Positions 1-11,783 are shown, counted from the stretch's first letter. The stretch: DNA of 64,000 nucleotides from Oscarella lobularis (GCF_947507565.1 NC_089181.1:1358536-1422535), one strand, 5' to 3'. Made by a program: numbers and translations. The notes: generated from the letters alone by a model not told the origin.

Positions 1-98
1 TATTAAACAGTTTTCTTAAAAATGATATTCTTTATCAGCAAATCAATGTAGGACTGTCCTACTGGAAAGTTGGAAGTCAGATATCGAGGAGTGAAGGA

Positions 99-329
99 GA
101 GTAAATGATACATATAAAAAATCAGACTTATACTTTGTAGTTCTCAACGTGGGAAACGATGCGGAGACCGTTTCGGATAAGACGCCAGGAAAACGCTGTC
201 GGCGGCGGAGTCGAAGGTGACAGAAATGAAGTCGGCACTGAGGGTCAGGGACTCGGCAACGCTGTCGGCACCGGAGTCAAAGGTAAAGGAACGAAGTCGA
301 CACTGAGGGTCAAGGACTCAGCGTCCATA
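99..329. repeat. Direct repeat copy 1 with internal tandem duplication
   Basis: The stretch beginning GAGTAAATGATAC and running through the GTGGGAAACGATGCGGAGAC segment to GTCAGGGACTC recurs in the same orientation at 944-1124. Inside this copy, a unit of about 66 bp starting GTCGGCGGCGGAGTC is followed by a diverged second unit starting GTCGGCACCGGAGTC (about 198-263 and 264-329). The open frames across it look like repeat translation, not a gene. The family is not recognised. Confidence 0.75.
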
Positions 330-347
330 GCAAGGATTCTCTTCCCG

Positions 348-746
348 CTAATTTGTGGTTGATCTCATTTGCACGCCCAACAGTCCTCATTGGTCAGCCA
401 GGAACTAGTTCCCCGGATTATTTCAAATTCAAACCGAACTAGTTCGTCTGTGCTGCCGCAATCATGATTGATAAAGCGCCTCGTTTTAAGAAAAACTGTT
501 AACCTACGATTTTAAACTGGCAAGATAAAGCATCGCGACTTTCTTGCAGCTCCGGAGGACGTGGGCGGAAAACCGTGCAAAAGATTCCGCGATTCGAAAA
601 GTCGGGTCCCGTTTTCAGGTTCTTCGCGGTTTAACTTACGATTTCCTTGTGATCGCAACGCCTCATCTGCGCAGATACGACTCGGAGCAAGACAGTCATG
701 CCGAATAGTAAGAACAGGACACGTTTTCGTAACCGCTCGCGCATAG
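348..746 (+). repeat. 400-bp dispersed repeat, copy 1
   Basis: This stretch matches the reverse complement of 26452-26852 at close to 90 percent by eye over its whole length. It starts near TAATTTGTGGTTGATC and ends near CGAGCGGT...GCGCATA. No terminal inverted repeat or coding frame is evident, so it may be a SINE-like or non-autonomous element of unknown class. It begins exactly where the flanking direct repeat (CTCTTCCCGCT) stops matching its second copy, which suggests insertion into that repeat. Confidence 0.8.
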
Positions 747-943
747 ACTCGTCTCTTTACTTAGAAACGAATTCCGTTGTGAAAACCAAGGTCCACACCC
801 TTCATCGTGCAAACTACATGGTTTAGAGAGAAAACGGTCGTTCTAGGCGGCCGTCAAAAAGGGAACTTCACAATCAGAGATGGAAAAATGGAAGAGCTCG
901 AAGAAGTGAAAAAGGTTTCTGTTGAAATGGTTTTCTGTGTAAG

Positions 944-1124
944 AGTAAATGATACCTATAAAAAATCAGATTTGTAGTTCTCAACGTGGGAAACGATGCG
1001 GAGACGGTTTCGGATAAGACGCCAGGAAAACGCTGTCGGCGGCGGAGTCGAAGGTGACAGGAATGAAGTCGGCACTGAGGGTCAGGGACTCAGCGTATGG
1101 CCATAGCAAGGATTCTCTTCCCGC
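944..1124. repeat. Direct repeat copy 2
   Basis: Second copy of the repeat at 99-347. It shares GAGTAAATGATAC...AAAATCAGA, the GTGGGAAACGATGCGGAGAC block and the tail CCATAGCAAGGATTCTC. It lacks the internal tandem duplication of copy 1. After CTTCCCGCT it continues into unrelated sequence instead of the 400-bp repeat. Confidence 0.7.
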
Positions 1125-1271
1125 TCGTCCACGTCTTAATGCAAACCTTTCAGTGCGTCTCTCACTGCGTTATCTGCCTGTCCGTGATTTGAACCACCGA
1201 GTAGAGCAATGTGGCCCACATGGAGGCTGGGAGGACTTCCTTAGTCAAATTAGAATAATACTGCCAGCTGG

Positions 1272-1805
1272 ATGACAAGCATTCTATTTGAGGCATGGCT
1301 ACTAAAGCTGGATATCAAAATGAGAAGCGAAAAACGCAAGATTGCTCTTCTGTTAGATAATTTTTCCGGCCACACTGCTCCTACGCTGAAGAACGTCAAA
1401 ATCTTCTTCCTTCTACCTAACACGACCTCGCTTGTACAGCCCAGGGACGCAGGAATCATTAGAAATCTGAAGTTTCTTTTGAATGCCTTGGAAATGTTGA
1501 AATTGGAATGGACAATGGTGGACAAGGAAACAATTAGCCACTGCTATCTACACGTCGGGTTTCATTCGCTAGAAGAGAGTCAAGATTTACCACCCGTTCA
1601 GCCGCAGTCGTTTCCGCTTTGGAACAACGCTGAGCGAGCTGGACTTATCTATTCCGTAGACTGGAATGAATTTGTTGACGTGGATGAGGCAATTTGCATT
1701 GGTTTGGAAAGCGAAGGGTCAGTGTTAGTGAAATTGTCGACCTCATTGCTCCGCAAGTTTAGACTGCTTTATCGAGCGACGACGACGATGTTAATGATGA
1801 AGTAG
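1272..1805 (+). pseudogene. pogo/Tigger-type DDE transposase, C-terminal part
   Basis: The 177-codon frame carries the distal half of a DDE_1 (Tc1/mariner superfamily, pogo/Tigger branch) catalytic domain. LLLDNFSGHTAP holds the second aspartate at about residue 28. LLPNTTSLVQPRDAGIIR holds the third aspartate near residue 59. The N-terminal DNA-binding domain and first catalytic aspartate are missing upstream, so this is a truncated relic. A Tigger-like N-terminal domain occurs far away at 41.8 kb and is a separate fragment. The family identification rests on the NxTSLxQPxDxG signature. Confidence 0.82.
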
Positions 1806-1892
1806 ACGAGATACCAACATTTAAAGATGCTATAGAGCGCTTGCACGACGTCACTAGAAAAATAGCTTCCCGTATATCTTTGTGGCATCACC

Positions 1893-3452
1893 ATGGCGTC
1901 GAGAAGCCTTTTGCCGTATTACTACTCGCTAGACGAAGCCATTAAAAAGCGATACCTAGAAAAGCTTTCGCTCATCAACGGCGAAGACCCTTCTGCGCGA
2001 AAAAAGGCGGAATACTCTCGCGATCGGTCGTTGTTGCCCCGTCTGAGGTAAGCAAAAGTGCGTTAAAAAGTAGTCATAACAAGGGCGTTTCCCGTCAATT
2101 AAGCTACGCCGACATCGTTACGTACCTCCTCCACACTGCCAGCTTTGTCACGCGAGACGAGGTGAAGAATTACAAGAGCCTGGCCAGCTATGAATATTTC
2201 ATTAGTGGATGGGTGTTACTCACGGAATGAAAGATTTTGGCAATTTCCATGTCGTTGGCGGTAAAGTACGGCACAGCTACTCGAGCAAGCCTCCTCTCGA
2301 CGTCTGGATTCTCATCTCGAATGACGGTGCAGTCGAGGTAGGCCACTGCAAGTGCATGGCCGGATTAGCGGAGACGTGTTCTCATGTTGGCGCTCTCCTT
2401 TACTGGATTGAAGCCGCTGTCTGATGCGAGAGCGAGGCAACGTGCACGTCAAAGCCGAATGAGTGGGCGGTGCCTAATCCAGTCGAAGAGACTCCATATC
2501 TTCGCCTAAAAGATATTTTTGCCAAGCCTTCAGGAAATGATCAGGCTGCTAAAGAGCCGATTAATCTGCCTACAGAGCCAGATGAAACGCAGGCGTTCGC
2601 GAGTCTGTCCTGCTTGGGGACGAAGCCAGCCATACTGTCGATAGTTCCGCAGTTCAGCAGAGAAGTCAGCGAGACCGCTCTTCCTCCGTCATTCACGAGC
2701 CTGTACAGAGCGGAATATGTCCAATTAGACCTTCCTGTTTTGCATGAAATGGCATCTGGGTTTCGGCTAGAGCCCCTCACCCAATCTCAGGTCGATGATC
2801 TCGCTCGCCTAACGCTGATCAACGAGATTCGCGTCATTGGCACCGTTTCCGAGCCGGTCGGGTGACGGCTTCGAAATTTCGGGCAGTCTTGCACACGAAA
2901 ATAGACGAGCCGTCTATATCTCTCATCAAGGAAGTTTGCTACCCTGCTAGCGGGCGCAAGTACCTCACGGCTGCTATGCAGTGGGGAATACAGCACGAAA
3001 AAGATGCTATTAAAGCTTACGTGAGCATGCAGAAGAGAGACGGCCACGACAACGTCATCGTAGCAAAGTCCGGGTTCTACGTCAGCAGCAGTCATCCTTT
3101 CGTCGGTGCGTCTCCGGATTCGTTTGTTTCGTGTTGTTGCGGTGAAGGTCTCGTCGAAGTAAAGTGTCCGGCAGTGTCTGAGTCGTCCACTCTCCGGGAA
3201 AAAGCTCTTCAAGGTTCTTTCCGCCTAGAAATACATGAAGATCAGCTGCGCCTCAAGAAAGACCACGCGTACTACTTCCAATGCCAACTGCAGCTTTTCA
3301 CTACGGAACGGGAGTTTTGTGACTGTTGTGTGGACGACGACGGAGCTCTTCTCCCAGAGAGTACTTCCGGATGCCATTTTTATGTAGTACAGGTAAAAGG
3401 AAAAGAATTAAAATACTTGCGAACAAGGCTAATACACCACCCAGCTTATTAG
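1893..3452 (+). pseudogene. SWIM zinc finger / YqaJ-like nuclease protein, decayed
   Basis: Exon 1 runs 1893-2047 and is followed by a 56-bp GT-AG intron. The reading continues from 2104 with YKSLASYEYFISGWV-type sequence typical of a repetitive metazoan family. The frame then shifts near 2210. A SWIM motif follows (CKCMAGLAETCSHVGALLYW, about 2346-2407), with metal-binding C-x-C and C-x-H. A TGA at 2422-2424 interrupts the frame. After a second shift near 2815 the C-terminal part (to 3452) shows a YqaJ/PD-(D/E)XK fold signature: W-G-x-x-x-E, GASPDSFV, LVEVKCP and a downstream Q-x-Q. The YqaJ family belongs to the lambda-exonuclease fold. Known relatives are multi-copy and probably mobile-element derived. 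An N-terminal piece of the same family lies at 58.2 kb. Three lesions argue for a pseudogene; sequencing error cannot be excluded for any single one. Confidence 0.8.
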
Positions 3453-5280
3453 GTATAGAACGTAATATTGCATAGGCAAATAAAAAAAATACCACTCTGG
3501 TCGTATGTGGACAGGGGTTACTAAAGGATTAGCTTGTTTAAAGTTTTCTGCGTCTCCTAATAAATTTGGTGCGAAGAACACAAGAACTGTTAACAATATA
3601 CCCATTAATATTCAACCATATAAGTCCTTAAAAGTGTATATGTAGTTTTAGAAGATCGAAGACACTGCATTGATATCAACATGTTGCTTCGACTACAGAA
3701 TCGGGCCTAGGAAAGCCAAATCAAGAATTTCGAATCCTCCGACGAAGCGGAACGGTCAAAAGTTGGTCGTAAAATTCTTTTGAGCCATAGCTCTTCAGAA
3801 ACAATCACTGAAAAGACCTTTTTGAAGCGATCGCAGCTGTACGACAAACAGGTAGGCTAGAGTACGGTCATAATCTTATCTAACGGTCGTTTTTGAAATT
3901 TTTTTATTTGAAATTGGCGCGTTTGTTTGGAAATCGGTAAGATGCAAGAAGATTAGGACGGTCTAAGGTGCACTGTAAGCGATAAAAGAAAGTCCAAAAA
4001 TTTTATTTCATATCTTTTTAAAAGGGGGCGGATTATTTATAATGCCACCTTAACCAGATGACAGCGCCCGAAAGATGTTACGTCACCCAGAACAATGAAC
4101 GCTTACCTCCGATTATTGGACTCGGTAGTGCTTGAAGATGTTGTACGCGGCGTTGTAAAATAGGCAAAAGCAAAGGTTTTGCTGTAGATCACTAATCCGA
4201 GTCGGGAAATACCACGAGAAAATGGGCCTCCACACGTTTCTTTGGCAGTTAATAGCAAACCAAGGGAAGGGATAAAGCCCTTTCTTGAGTCTTGATTCAA
4301 AAGGATTTGAGCGTTCTTGCACTAGGCTAAGGAGGATGTCAACCGACAGAACCTTTGAGGTTGATCGTGAACTCGGTAAGCTGATCGTTGATCATCAAAG
4401 CGTTTTTTGTCTTCTGTCCATGCGCACTAAAAATTATTCATTTATTACTTTGTTTTAGAAAATGACATTGTGCTACCTGAGCTACCAACTTTTGTAGAAG
4501 AAGAAAGTTGGATATTCACCGATTGATGGAAAAAGGTACGTTCTTGAGTAACTTCTCAGGGAACAAAGACATAAAAAACAATATCAAACATGCGCTTTAA
4601 AACATCGTAAGCACTGCGGTGCGGACAAATTTAGTGAGGGGCGAAGGGCTGCGAGTGAGGGTCGCCCCGCGCCGCCCCTCGTGGGCAGAACCCTGGGTTC
4701 AATTCTTTGAAGTTATGTTCTTTCATACCGTCATATTTCACCCAGCTGTAGTCGTGAAATCTCTCAAACGCGAGATGGACCAGTTGCGGGAATGGATTAT
4801 TCATGTATATAAAATGTACTACTTTCAGATGCGGCTTGGCGCTAAGAGCTGCTAGAGCTAATTGAAGACAATCTTTAAACAACAGCTAAGATGCAACCTT
4901 GAAAATTCTACTTAAGGCAAAACATTTTGCATCAAAGCCACATGACAACCAACACCCCTCTCCAGTTCAACTTAAGTTTATCAAAAGCTTTAGAGAAAAA
5001 TGCGTAAAACTTTCAAAACTTTACCTTTTGTATGATCCAGAGATATTTGTCTTTGACTTCTGGCAAGTTTATAGATTTTTTGTGTCTTTTCTTTCTTAGG
5101 CGCCCAGCTGCCTTTGCTAAGTTCAGATCTTGAGAGCATTAAAAGGACGCCGTCTTTAGCCTAAAACTAAGGATTGAAAGCTTCTTTTATAACTTTGAGT
5201 TTTGGACAGATACCTGAGAAGATTTTATTGCTATTGCATCATAGATGTAAGAGAGAAGGGATGCGCAACTCCCTTGTCAC
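3453..5280. other. No recognisable gene
   Basis: Only short, unpersuasive open frames on both strands. A GC-rich patch near 4635-4690 ends in a GGTTCAATTC string that resembles a tRNA B box, but no cloverleaf can be drawn. Confidence 0.5.
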
Positions 5281-5310
5281 GTGACCCTCGCAGCTGAAGC
5301 AAGGGTCGTT

Positions 5311-6267
5311 ATGGATTCTTCAGTGTCTCTATTTCGTCGCGCTGTCGATGCCGTTGTAAACGAGAAGACTTTGTCGGATAGTAACAGTAGGAGCTGCGTA
5401 ATCAAACGTGAAGGAAGAGTACTCCTTGCCTCCTCCGACGAATCGCTTCGTCCACACGTCAAACGAATCGTCGCTTCGATCTCGGAATGCATCGACGCAA
5501 GGCCGAGCAAGCGATCGATCGCTGCTCGTCGAGAAAGTGCTCAATTTGAGTTCGCTCGGGCTCGTTTTGATGTTTGTTCGGTGGAGTGTCTCTACGAGTC
5601 ATTGGATAATACGTTAGCCGACCCAATTCTCAATCATTCGGTTAATCAGAAGATTTTTGACAATTTGTTAGTGGAGAAATTGTCTCCTCTAAGGGTTCTC
5701 GAGGAAGCGGCTTCCCGGCAAGTGGACATGACCGAAACAGAATGCAACATCGTTCGATATGCCGCAGCAAGCATTCCATTTAAATTACTTAAGAAACAAA
5801 ATGAACCTGCGGTCAAAGCTTGCCTCAATGGTATGAGATCAAGAAAGGAAGATCATACGTACGATGGTATTAAGGATAGCGAAGAGTGGACAGCGCGGAT
5901 TGACGAAGGAGGACTATTTCATATTAACGACACGACGTATGCCTTTTTCTATGCCCTGAAACTTAAAATAAGAAGCCTCCTTCCTCTGCGCATCATCGAA
6001 GACGATCTCAGCCGCCAAGATTTTAGAAAGGAAATGATTGAAGATTCCGACATCAGAGACGCGTGGCATGATGTAGCTGTTGAAATCGACAACGAAGAAA
6101 TGGCGTTGAAGCTTTTGGATGACGTCGCAACTTTGTGGATCACAATGAGAGGGTTTTCCATTACATCAGCCTGGCTGGACGAATACAAGAGAATGAAGAA
6201 GAAGACGGTGCAGAAAACGAAGGGGCTACGTAAGTCCTTGTCGCGACGTGGCGAAGACAAATCATGA
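5311..6267 (+). CDS. Uncharacterised protein, possibly transposon-derived
   Basis: A continuous frame of 319 codons starts at ATG 5311; the open frame extends 30 bases further upstream without another ATG. The product is highly charged and looks all-helical. It has a central hydrophobic stretch (IVRYAAASIPFKLLKK, about residues 146-161) and a segment with EEWTARIDEGGLFHINDTTY near residues 190-210. A W...RGGL pattern after a Y-x-A-G/A-x-x-P segment is common at the C-terminal end of several animal DNA-transposase-like proteins; that link is inference only. The end is basic (KKKTVQKTKGLRKS). A strong splice-donor match, GTAAGT at 6230, lies inside the last codons, so the true gene may splice onwards instead of stopping at 6267. 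It has no recognised domain and no obvious partner gene. Confidence 0.55.
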   Translation: MDSSVSLFRRAVDAVVNEKTLSDSNSRSCVIKREGRVLLASSDESLRPHVKRIVASISECIDARPSKRSIAARRESAQFEFARARFDVCSVECLYESLDNTLADPILNHSVNQKIFDNLLVEKLSPLRVLEEAASRQVDMTETECNIVRYAAASIPFKLLKKQNEPAVKACLNGMRSRKEDHTYDGIKDSEEWTARIDEGGLFHINDTTYAFFYALKLKIRSLLPLRIIEDDLSRQDFRKEMIEDSDIRDAWHDVAVEIDNEEMALKLLDDVATLWITMRGFSITSAWLDEYKRMKKKTVQKTKGLRKSLSRRGEDKS

Positions 6268-7912
6268 CGATCCTACTTTTCGAGAATTTAATGTTTAAAT
6301 GTGCAAAGTACATTACGAGCTTACTTTTTTTCGCGCTTTTCTGCGTTTTGCCATCGGAACGTCGTCTACATTTTCTTCCGGAAATAGCCTCCTTCGCCTC
6401 GAACTATTGCCTCTAGTTATGGCTCCTATAGAGAAAGGTAAAGAAGCTGCAAATTTACGCAATATTTAAGTGCGTTGTACGTGCACTCGTAACGAGCTTG
6501 TGTTAGAAAGACATCGAGACACTGATGAATTATCCGAACATCCACCAAGCATTCTCTGTTAACCAAAAAAATTCTCCAACGGATCCTGTTCACTCAGGAT
6601 AAAAAAACTGTCTTCCGTCCGATCAGAGAGCAGGAGTCGACTCATTTCCACAAAGGAAGTCACTTGTAGGGAAAGTTCTGTTAAAAACGGAAGCATTTGA
6701 GTTTGCATAGTGTTTACCTGTCATTCTCCATCCTTCTAGCGTCTCGCGACTGAGAGTCAGCTTCTGTCTATCATCAGGAGTCAGATTTGGAGTTCACGTA
6801 CACTTCCCATTCTACTAGGTGAGGCAAGAAATCATACTCCAACCACTTCAACAAATTACTAAAATTATATATATGCAGAAAACAGGTTCTCGCCTATACC
6901 TCAAATCTTTTTTCATCAGGTTCAGTGAAACAACGACGGTTTTCCTTCCTATCTGACAGGGAACGCACTTTGAGAATGTCGAACACTCCGTCAAACATTC
7001 GACAGAAACGGACTGTTTCACGGCAATCCGGCACTCTAAGTTGCTCAAGTGCGTTTGCAACAGATGTGCTCAAGATCTGTTTCAATAGGCAGGACGGAGT
7101 TTCAAATGCGCATGTACGAGTGCTTGTACGTAACAATGGGCGGAGAGCCAATGACGCACACCTTGTCGCGCACGCGCCTTAAATCAGCCATTGAAGTAAA
7201 TAGTTAACGTTCCATGGAGACCTTGTGAAAGAAAAAGGGCTCGGCTAAGACGAGTTCGAATTGTCTAAGCTTGAGATTACGCATATCGAAGCTTCAATGA
7301 ATAAGCTTTGATTTGAGCCCTGACGTCATTTTAGTTGAGGGGGACGTCAATCGAGAAAAAGCGGTTTGAAAGTTGTGACACCGCTTGACCGCAACATGAC
7401 CGCACCTGATGTCCGCTTGTATAGCTACAAACACGTAGCAACCTACAAATACATTCAAAAAATCGCGCCTAACGGCCGAAATGGTTTAAAAATTCAGCTG
7501 GCATCGATCGCGCACACAATCGATCGAACCTACCAGGACGATGCAGAGCAATTTCTCGTGCTATTACGAAAACTTTCCCATTACGCGTTCGCGCAGTGCG
7601 TGCTTCGGCAGATCCACGTCTTTTACAGGAGGACGCGCTCGCGAACTAGGATTCTTCGAAGACGTGGCCTTATACTTAGAGCATTATCGGGTCTCGCGCA
7701 AAAAAATCTAAGTGCTGCGTTCTTTTTGATTTTTCTATGTGCTTTGGAGCGCTGCGGTCTTGCCCTGAGCGACTGTACCCCGCTCTCGACGATATAACCG
7801 GGGAGCCAGCTGCCTTCATCTGCCAGTGGCATCACCACAAATCGACTTATCTGAAGAAGTGACATCGCACCAGCGTTATTGGCCACCCGCAAAGCGTTCA
7901 TCGGTGGCGTCA
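6268..7912. other. No recognisable gene
   Basis: Only short frames are present. A 143-codon frame at 7366-7797 lacks family resemblance, has unusual composition and is probably chance. The final part (7800-7912) may be the promoter and leader of the next gene. Confidence 0.45.
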
Positions 7913-10627
7913 ATGCCTGAGGAAGAAATCGAAGTTGGTCCTACGCAACCTAGAGATCTATATCTATATCTAGATATCTCTGATCTATTTTTAGGTCTTT
8001 CCCACTCCCACTGCTGCGAGTCCAACTGAGCAGCTTGGATTGATCGAAGAGCAGCTTGCTGCAGCATCTGTTCAAGTCCAACAGTTGCTGTTTGAGAGGG
8101 AGCAGCTTCATCAGGAAATGGACTCGGCGAAGGCGTATCTAGGTGAATGCATTGCTTCCTAATTTGTAACATCACGTTTACCGCAACCTCTCCTCAGACA
8201 CTTTCTCCGAGCATTTGAGCAACGTTCGTGGCGATTTGGCTATTGAGGTCGCAGAAAACGGTGAGAAAATTTCGTCGTTAATTTATAACGGTATATATAG
8301 TCTACTCACTCTATCGGACAGATGTACTAGTCGGTGACATTGACTAAGCTCGAGCCCATTGTAGCGGTCTAGAAACCGAGCTGGAGCTTACAAAATCAGA
8401 GAAGGGTATGTATTTGTTTGCTTTGCCGGTCACCCGCCTCTGAATGACCTATTTTTCCAGATAAATTACAGCAAGAAAATGAGTCACTTAGAGAAGAAAC
8501 CGAACGATTGAAACACGGTAATTTTCACGTACCGAGCACCCATTTTTGACGCTACTGATTGTAATTACAGAGTCTTTCCCTGTTCTCGTAAAATCGTTCC
8601 ACGAAGCTTTCAGGCTCCATGTACCTACAAATGGAAAGCTCTACAATCCGTCAGCAATGGAAAGCTTTTGCGAAGAAAACTCTCCTGGACTCTTCTGCCT
8701 GATAGAAAGGCTATCACAAGTGACTACTCTTCTACTCTCGACTCAGAGAGACGAGCTTCACTTCGGCGCACAAGAGTTGTTGGAGAACTTCACCGATTGG
8801 CTTATCTAGGAAATCAGGTTAGGACTCGGTTAATTTTTGGCTACTCATAACTGCCTTCTTTTACAAGCTTAACACAACGTTCATGAATGATGTCGGTCTG
8901 TATCTCTCGCTATCGGGTTGCTCGGAGGCTGCGCTAGAATGCGGACGACGACTCGGAATATGCACCCATCCAAAGACTATCAGACAATGTCGACGAAAAC
9001 TAGCAACCGGAAACACGACGCTCACTAACTCTCGCCTTGAAGATGCGACTAGCAAAAATCATTTGGCGGTGCTCGTTGTAGACGATTTCCACAGCATCCA
9101 CACTATTCAAAGGCCAACATCGTCGGAATCGTCACGAGCATTGCACTTCGCTACAGCAATTATTGATGTCCATCAAACCATACCTAGCCTCAATCTTCAA
9201 GAAGGAGCGTCAATTCACTACCAACCTTCGGAAAATTTCGTTAGAGGAGGAATAGCGAAAAGACGCCTAACCGAATATTTCACTGAGCGGTTGTCGTCTC
9301 TTATTGACGCATATTGGCTGATTTCACTGCCTTCTTCTTTCCAACATCTTAACGTAAAGGATATTCAATCATCCCTTGAAAATCAGAGGTAAAACAACAA
9401 TTTAGACAGTGAAGTATAATTTAGATTTTTGCCTTACTAGGTGCTATGCAACTCCCAATCACAGAGACCTTGATTCTCTAAAGAGTTGCTGCTTGCTGGA
9501 CGAATCCGAGCAAGTACTAAAATCCTTAGCTGGTTACAAAGCAGTTATCGAAAAAGCTCTTGACTGTTACCCGGCTTTGAGAAGGTAATTAAGGTTTATA
9601 ATCTACCATTTACCTATTAATAAAAATTGTAATTCTAACAGATATCTTTCCAAATATCTATTGCCATCGGTTGGAGACTATCCTACATTCTATTTTTTGA
9701 AGAAACTGGTGGCACAGGTAGCAGAAAACATTTTAGTAAATTAGATACAATGTCTTTCTTAATCTAGAGTCGGTGCGAACAGTCTCCAATACTATCTCTT
9801 GTAGGCGCCTATGCTAGGGCCATTTCATATTTACATCAACAGCATGGAAAACCTATTTACTCTGTACTATCCTGTTTTCTCAGGTAATTTTATTAGCTAA
9901 ATCTACTCCATTTGGCTACTGTTATGTCCATGTAGAGTTGTACAAATACCTCTTTGGAGAGAAGAAAAAGCTTTTCCGCAAACCGCAGTTCCACAGAATG
10001 ACAACTCTTCTTGCTGCTCTTTTTGGCGGTTGGCTAATAGTCAGAGAAGACGTTGTTTGTCTCTTTGGCGTCTGCAAAGACATCCAATTTCTTGCATTGA
10101 GACATTTGCTCGACGAACTGACTCCCCTTGTCTTCTACTTCTACGCTACAATTCACAGAGGATCTCGCTACGAATTGTGGTAGAAATCAATCCTACGGAT
10201 GGCTGTTGTGTTCATCGTCCAGCAAAGACACAACTACAATAAAGCAATGCTATCTGTTATAAGTGATCATATCCATCATAAAACTGTGGCACCTGGGTGG
10301 AAAAATACTTTTTCGTCGTAGATGAACGTCTTCTCTGAGAAAAAGGTCGAAACGTTTTACTCATTACTACGAATGCAGTGCCCGGCCTGGACGTCGGCAG
10401 AACAAATAATAGAAATCGTTGACGTTCTCGGCGCAAGAAATTTTGATCGTGAATTCTCGTCTCATTTTCTGGAAGATACTTTGAGAATACGTCACTAGCA
10501 CAACGTCGCTCTTCTAGCGGGAAAAACGGCAAATTTTCTTGTGACCAATTTATACAATTACATGGTCATCCAGGTCAATCCAAAGAAACTCCGGTGGCTC
10601 GAAAACGAAGGAAGCATTTCTACCTAA
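7913..10627 (+). pseudogene. Multi-exon transposon-like gene with coiled-coil N-terminus
   Basis: From ATG 7913, a chain of short exons joined by 50-60 bp GT-AG introns reads in phase as glutamate/glutamine-rich coiled coil (for example EEQLAAASVQVQQLLFE at about 8045-8095 and LQQENESLREETERLK at about 8465-8515). A longer domain follows (8575-8809 and 8875-9391). It contains LAVLVVDDFHSIHTIQRP, a motif I associate with repetitive sponge/cnidarian genes of unknown function. Further exons lie at 9441-9586, 9642-9717, 9768-9881 and 9934 onward. The C-terminal block has RHNYNKAML and SEKKVETFYSLLR, matching the same family. Lesions are an apparent frame change near 8800 and an in-frame TAG at 10181. 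A TAG at 10319 may be a splice acceptor, and a TAG at 10496 may be the genuine stop. The three TAGs share one frame that ends at TAA 10625. The double aspartate in VVDDF could be catalytic, but that is unproven. Confidence 0.6.
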
Positions 10628-11157
10628 AACATTTAACTGCACATTGGATCAAAGAAGTCTTCCTCTCGGTTTCTCAACGGCTAAATTGCCAGCACAAGAG
10701 TTTCTCTGCGATTCTGAAAACTGCGGTTGGAGAATGATAATGAAATACCTTCGTTTTCGCAATTTTTTAAGTGCCTGACGTTCGCGGACAGATAGATTAG
10801 ACAGTGTCGAGCGTTTCGGCTTGATCTGTCGCAAAGATTCGTCGACGTCTCGAAGGAAACCTTCGAGGTCGGCTCGAGCAGCGTTCGATACCCGATGGGG
10901 AGTTCGTGCAGCTTTTTTTTTTGTCAGACTATCCCTTTCGTGGTTGTCAAACGAAGTTTGTCGCGCAATTTTGTGCGCGATGGGATGGCGGAGGGCTAAA
11001 CCTTTTCGCCATTCCTCGTGTCGTTCGCTCGTTTTGCGCGTGGCGTTAGTCTACGCTCGACGCATTTTCGAGGCGAACTGTTGGAACTCGCGACAAAGTC
11101 GAGTTCGATTCCAACGTTGAGGAGTTGGAATAAATTTGAGCCCCTTAGAAAACAAGG
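10628..11157. other. No recognisable gene
   Basis: Unassigned sequence between two mobile-element remnants. It contains a CpG-rich stretch around 10840-11110 and a T run at 10913-10922. No convincing coding frame. Confidence 0.45.
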
Positions 11158-11783
11158 ATGGTTCGTCCTTGGATAGGGGGACATTGTCTTCATAAAGCAA
11201 AAGGAAGTCTTTGGTTTCAAAGAATATTCTCGCCGGTGAAGGAAAACGACGTGGGTACGTTCGTTATTGCACATTACAACGGCAAACTACTTATTGCTGT
11301 GAAGGAGTCAAGCATTCAACGAATCATAGCGGGGTTTTATGACCGTAGTAAAGGAGAAGGAGCCTTAAACGAATTGCTGAGCACTAGGCGGGAATTTCAT
11401 CAAAAAAGTTCAGGAATGGTTTGGCAATAATCCGTATCATTTTCAACTTTCGGTGAAGTTTCGGAACAAGGCGGAGCTAAAGTTGGTTAACAGCGACACG
11501 GTTCTGGGAAGGATTCAAATCGACTCGTTGATTTCAGCAAAATGCCATCTCTTCTTGAGAGTGGGAAACGTACAAATGCGTCCTGTCCGTCCTTTGACGT
11601 GTTCAGCCACTTCTTGATTCTTTGACATCTTGCAGCGAAAGAGTCAGCTCTTGTGGCGAAGGAACTCGAGAACAGCTTTTATACAATTGGAAAACCGTCC
11701 ATCGTCCAGTGCTATCGAGGGACTGAGTTCATGGGTGAAGTGACGCGGTACTGCGAACGGCAGAAAGTTCGTAAGATTGCGTA
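11158..11783 (+). pseudogene. Retroviral-type (rve) integrase, Ginger/KRBA2-like, decayed
   Basis: The first 90 codons resemble the zinc-binding H2C2 region that precedes integrase cores in Ginger-type transposons and KRBA2-like proteins. In other frames, 11510-11783 carries a core resembling (Q)IDxVDFSKMP, a helix ending VAKELENSFYTIGKPSIVQC and then GTEFMGEV. In the family the stretch before GTEF is C/D-D-N-G-T-E-F; here it reads YRGTEF, so the second catalytic aspartate is lost. At least two frame changes and a stop separate the parts. The frame breaks at about 11783, where unrelated GC-rich sequence starts. This is a dead relic. Confidence 0.6.

Noticed and set aside
4630..4700. tRNA-like B box (GGTTCAATTC) in a GC-rich patch
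   Set aside because: No cloverleaf, acceptor stem or anticodon arm can be drawn around it.
7366..7797. 143-codon frame as a gene
   Set aside because: No family resemblance or splice context, no ATG-led start of note, and low-complexity arginine-rich stretches.
10181..10498. Three in-frame TAG codons as evidence for recoding or a variant genetic code
   Set aside because: One looks like Trp TGG to TAG, one can be a splice acceptor and one may be the real stop; neighbouring genes use TAG normally and show TAA and TGA lesions too.
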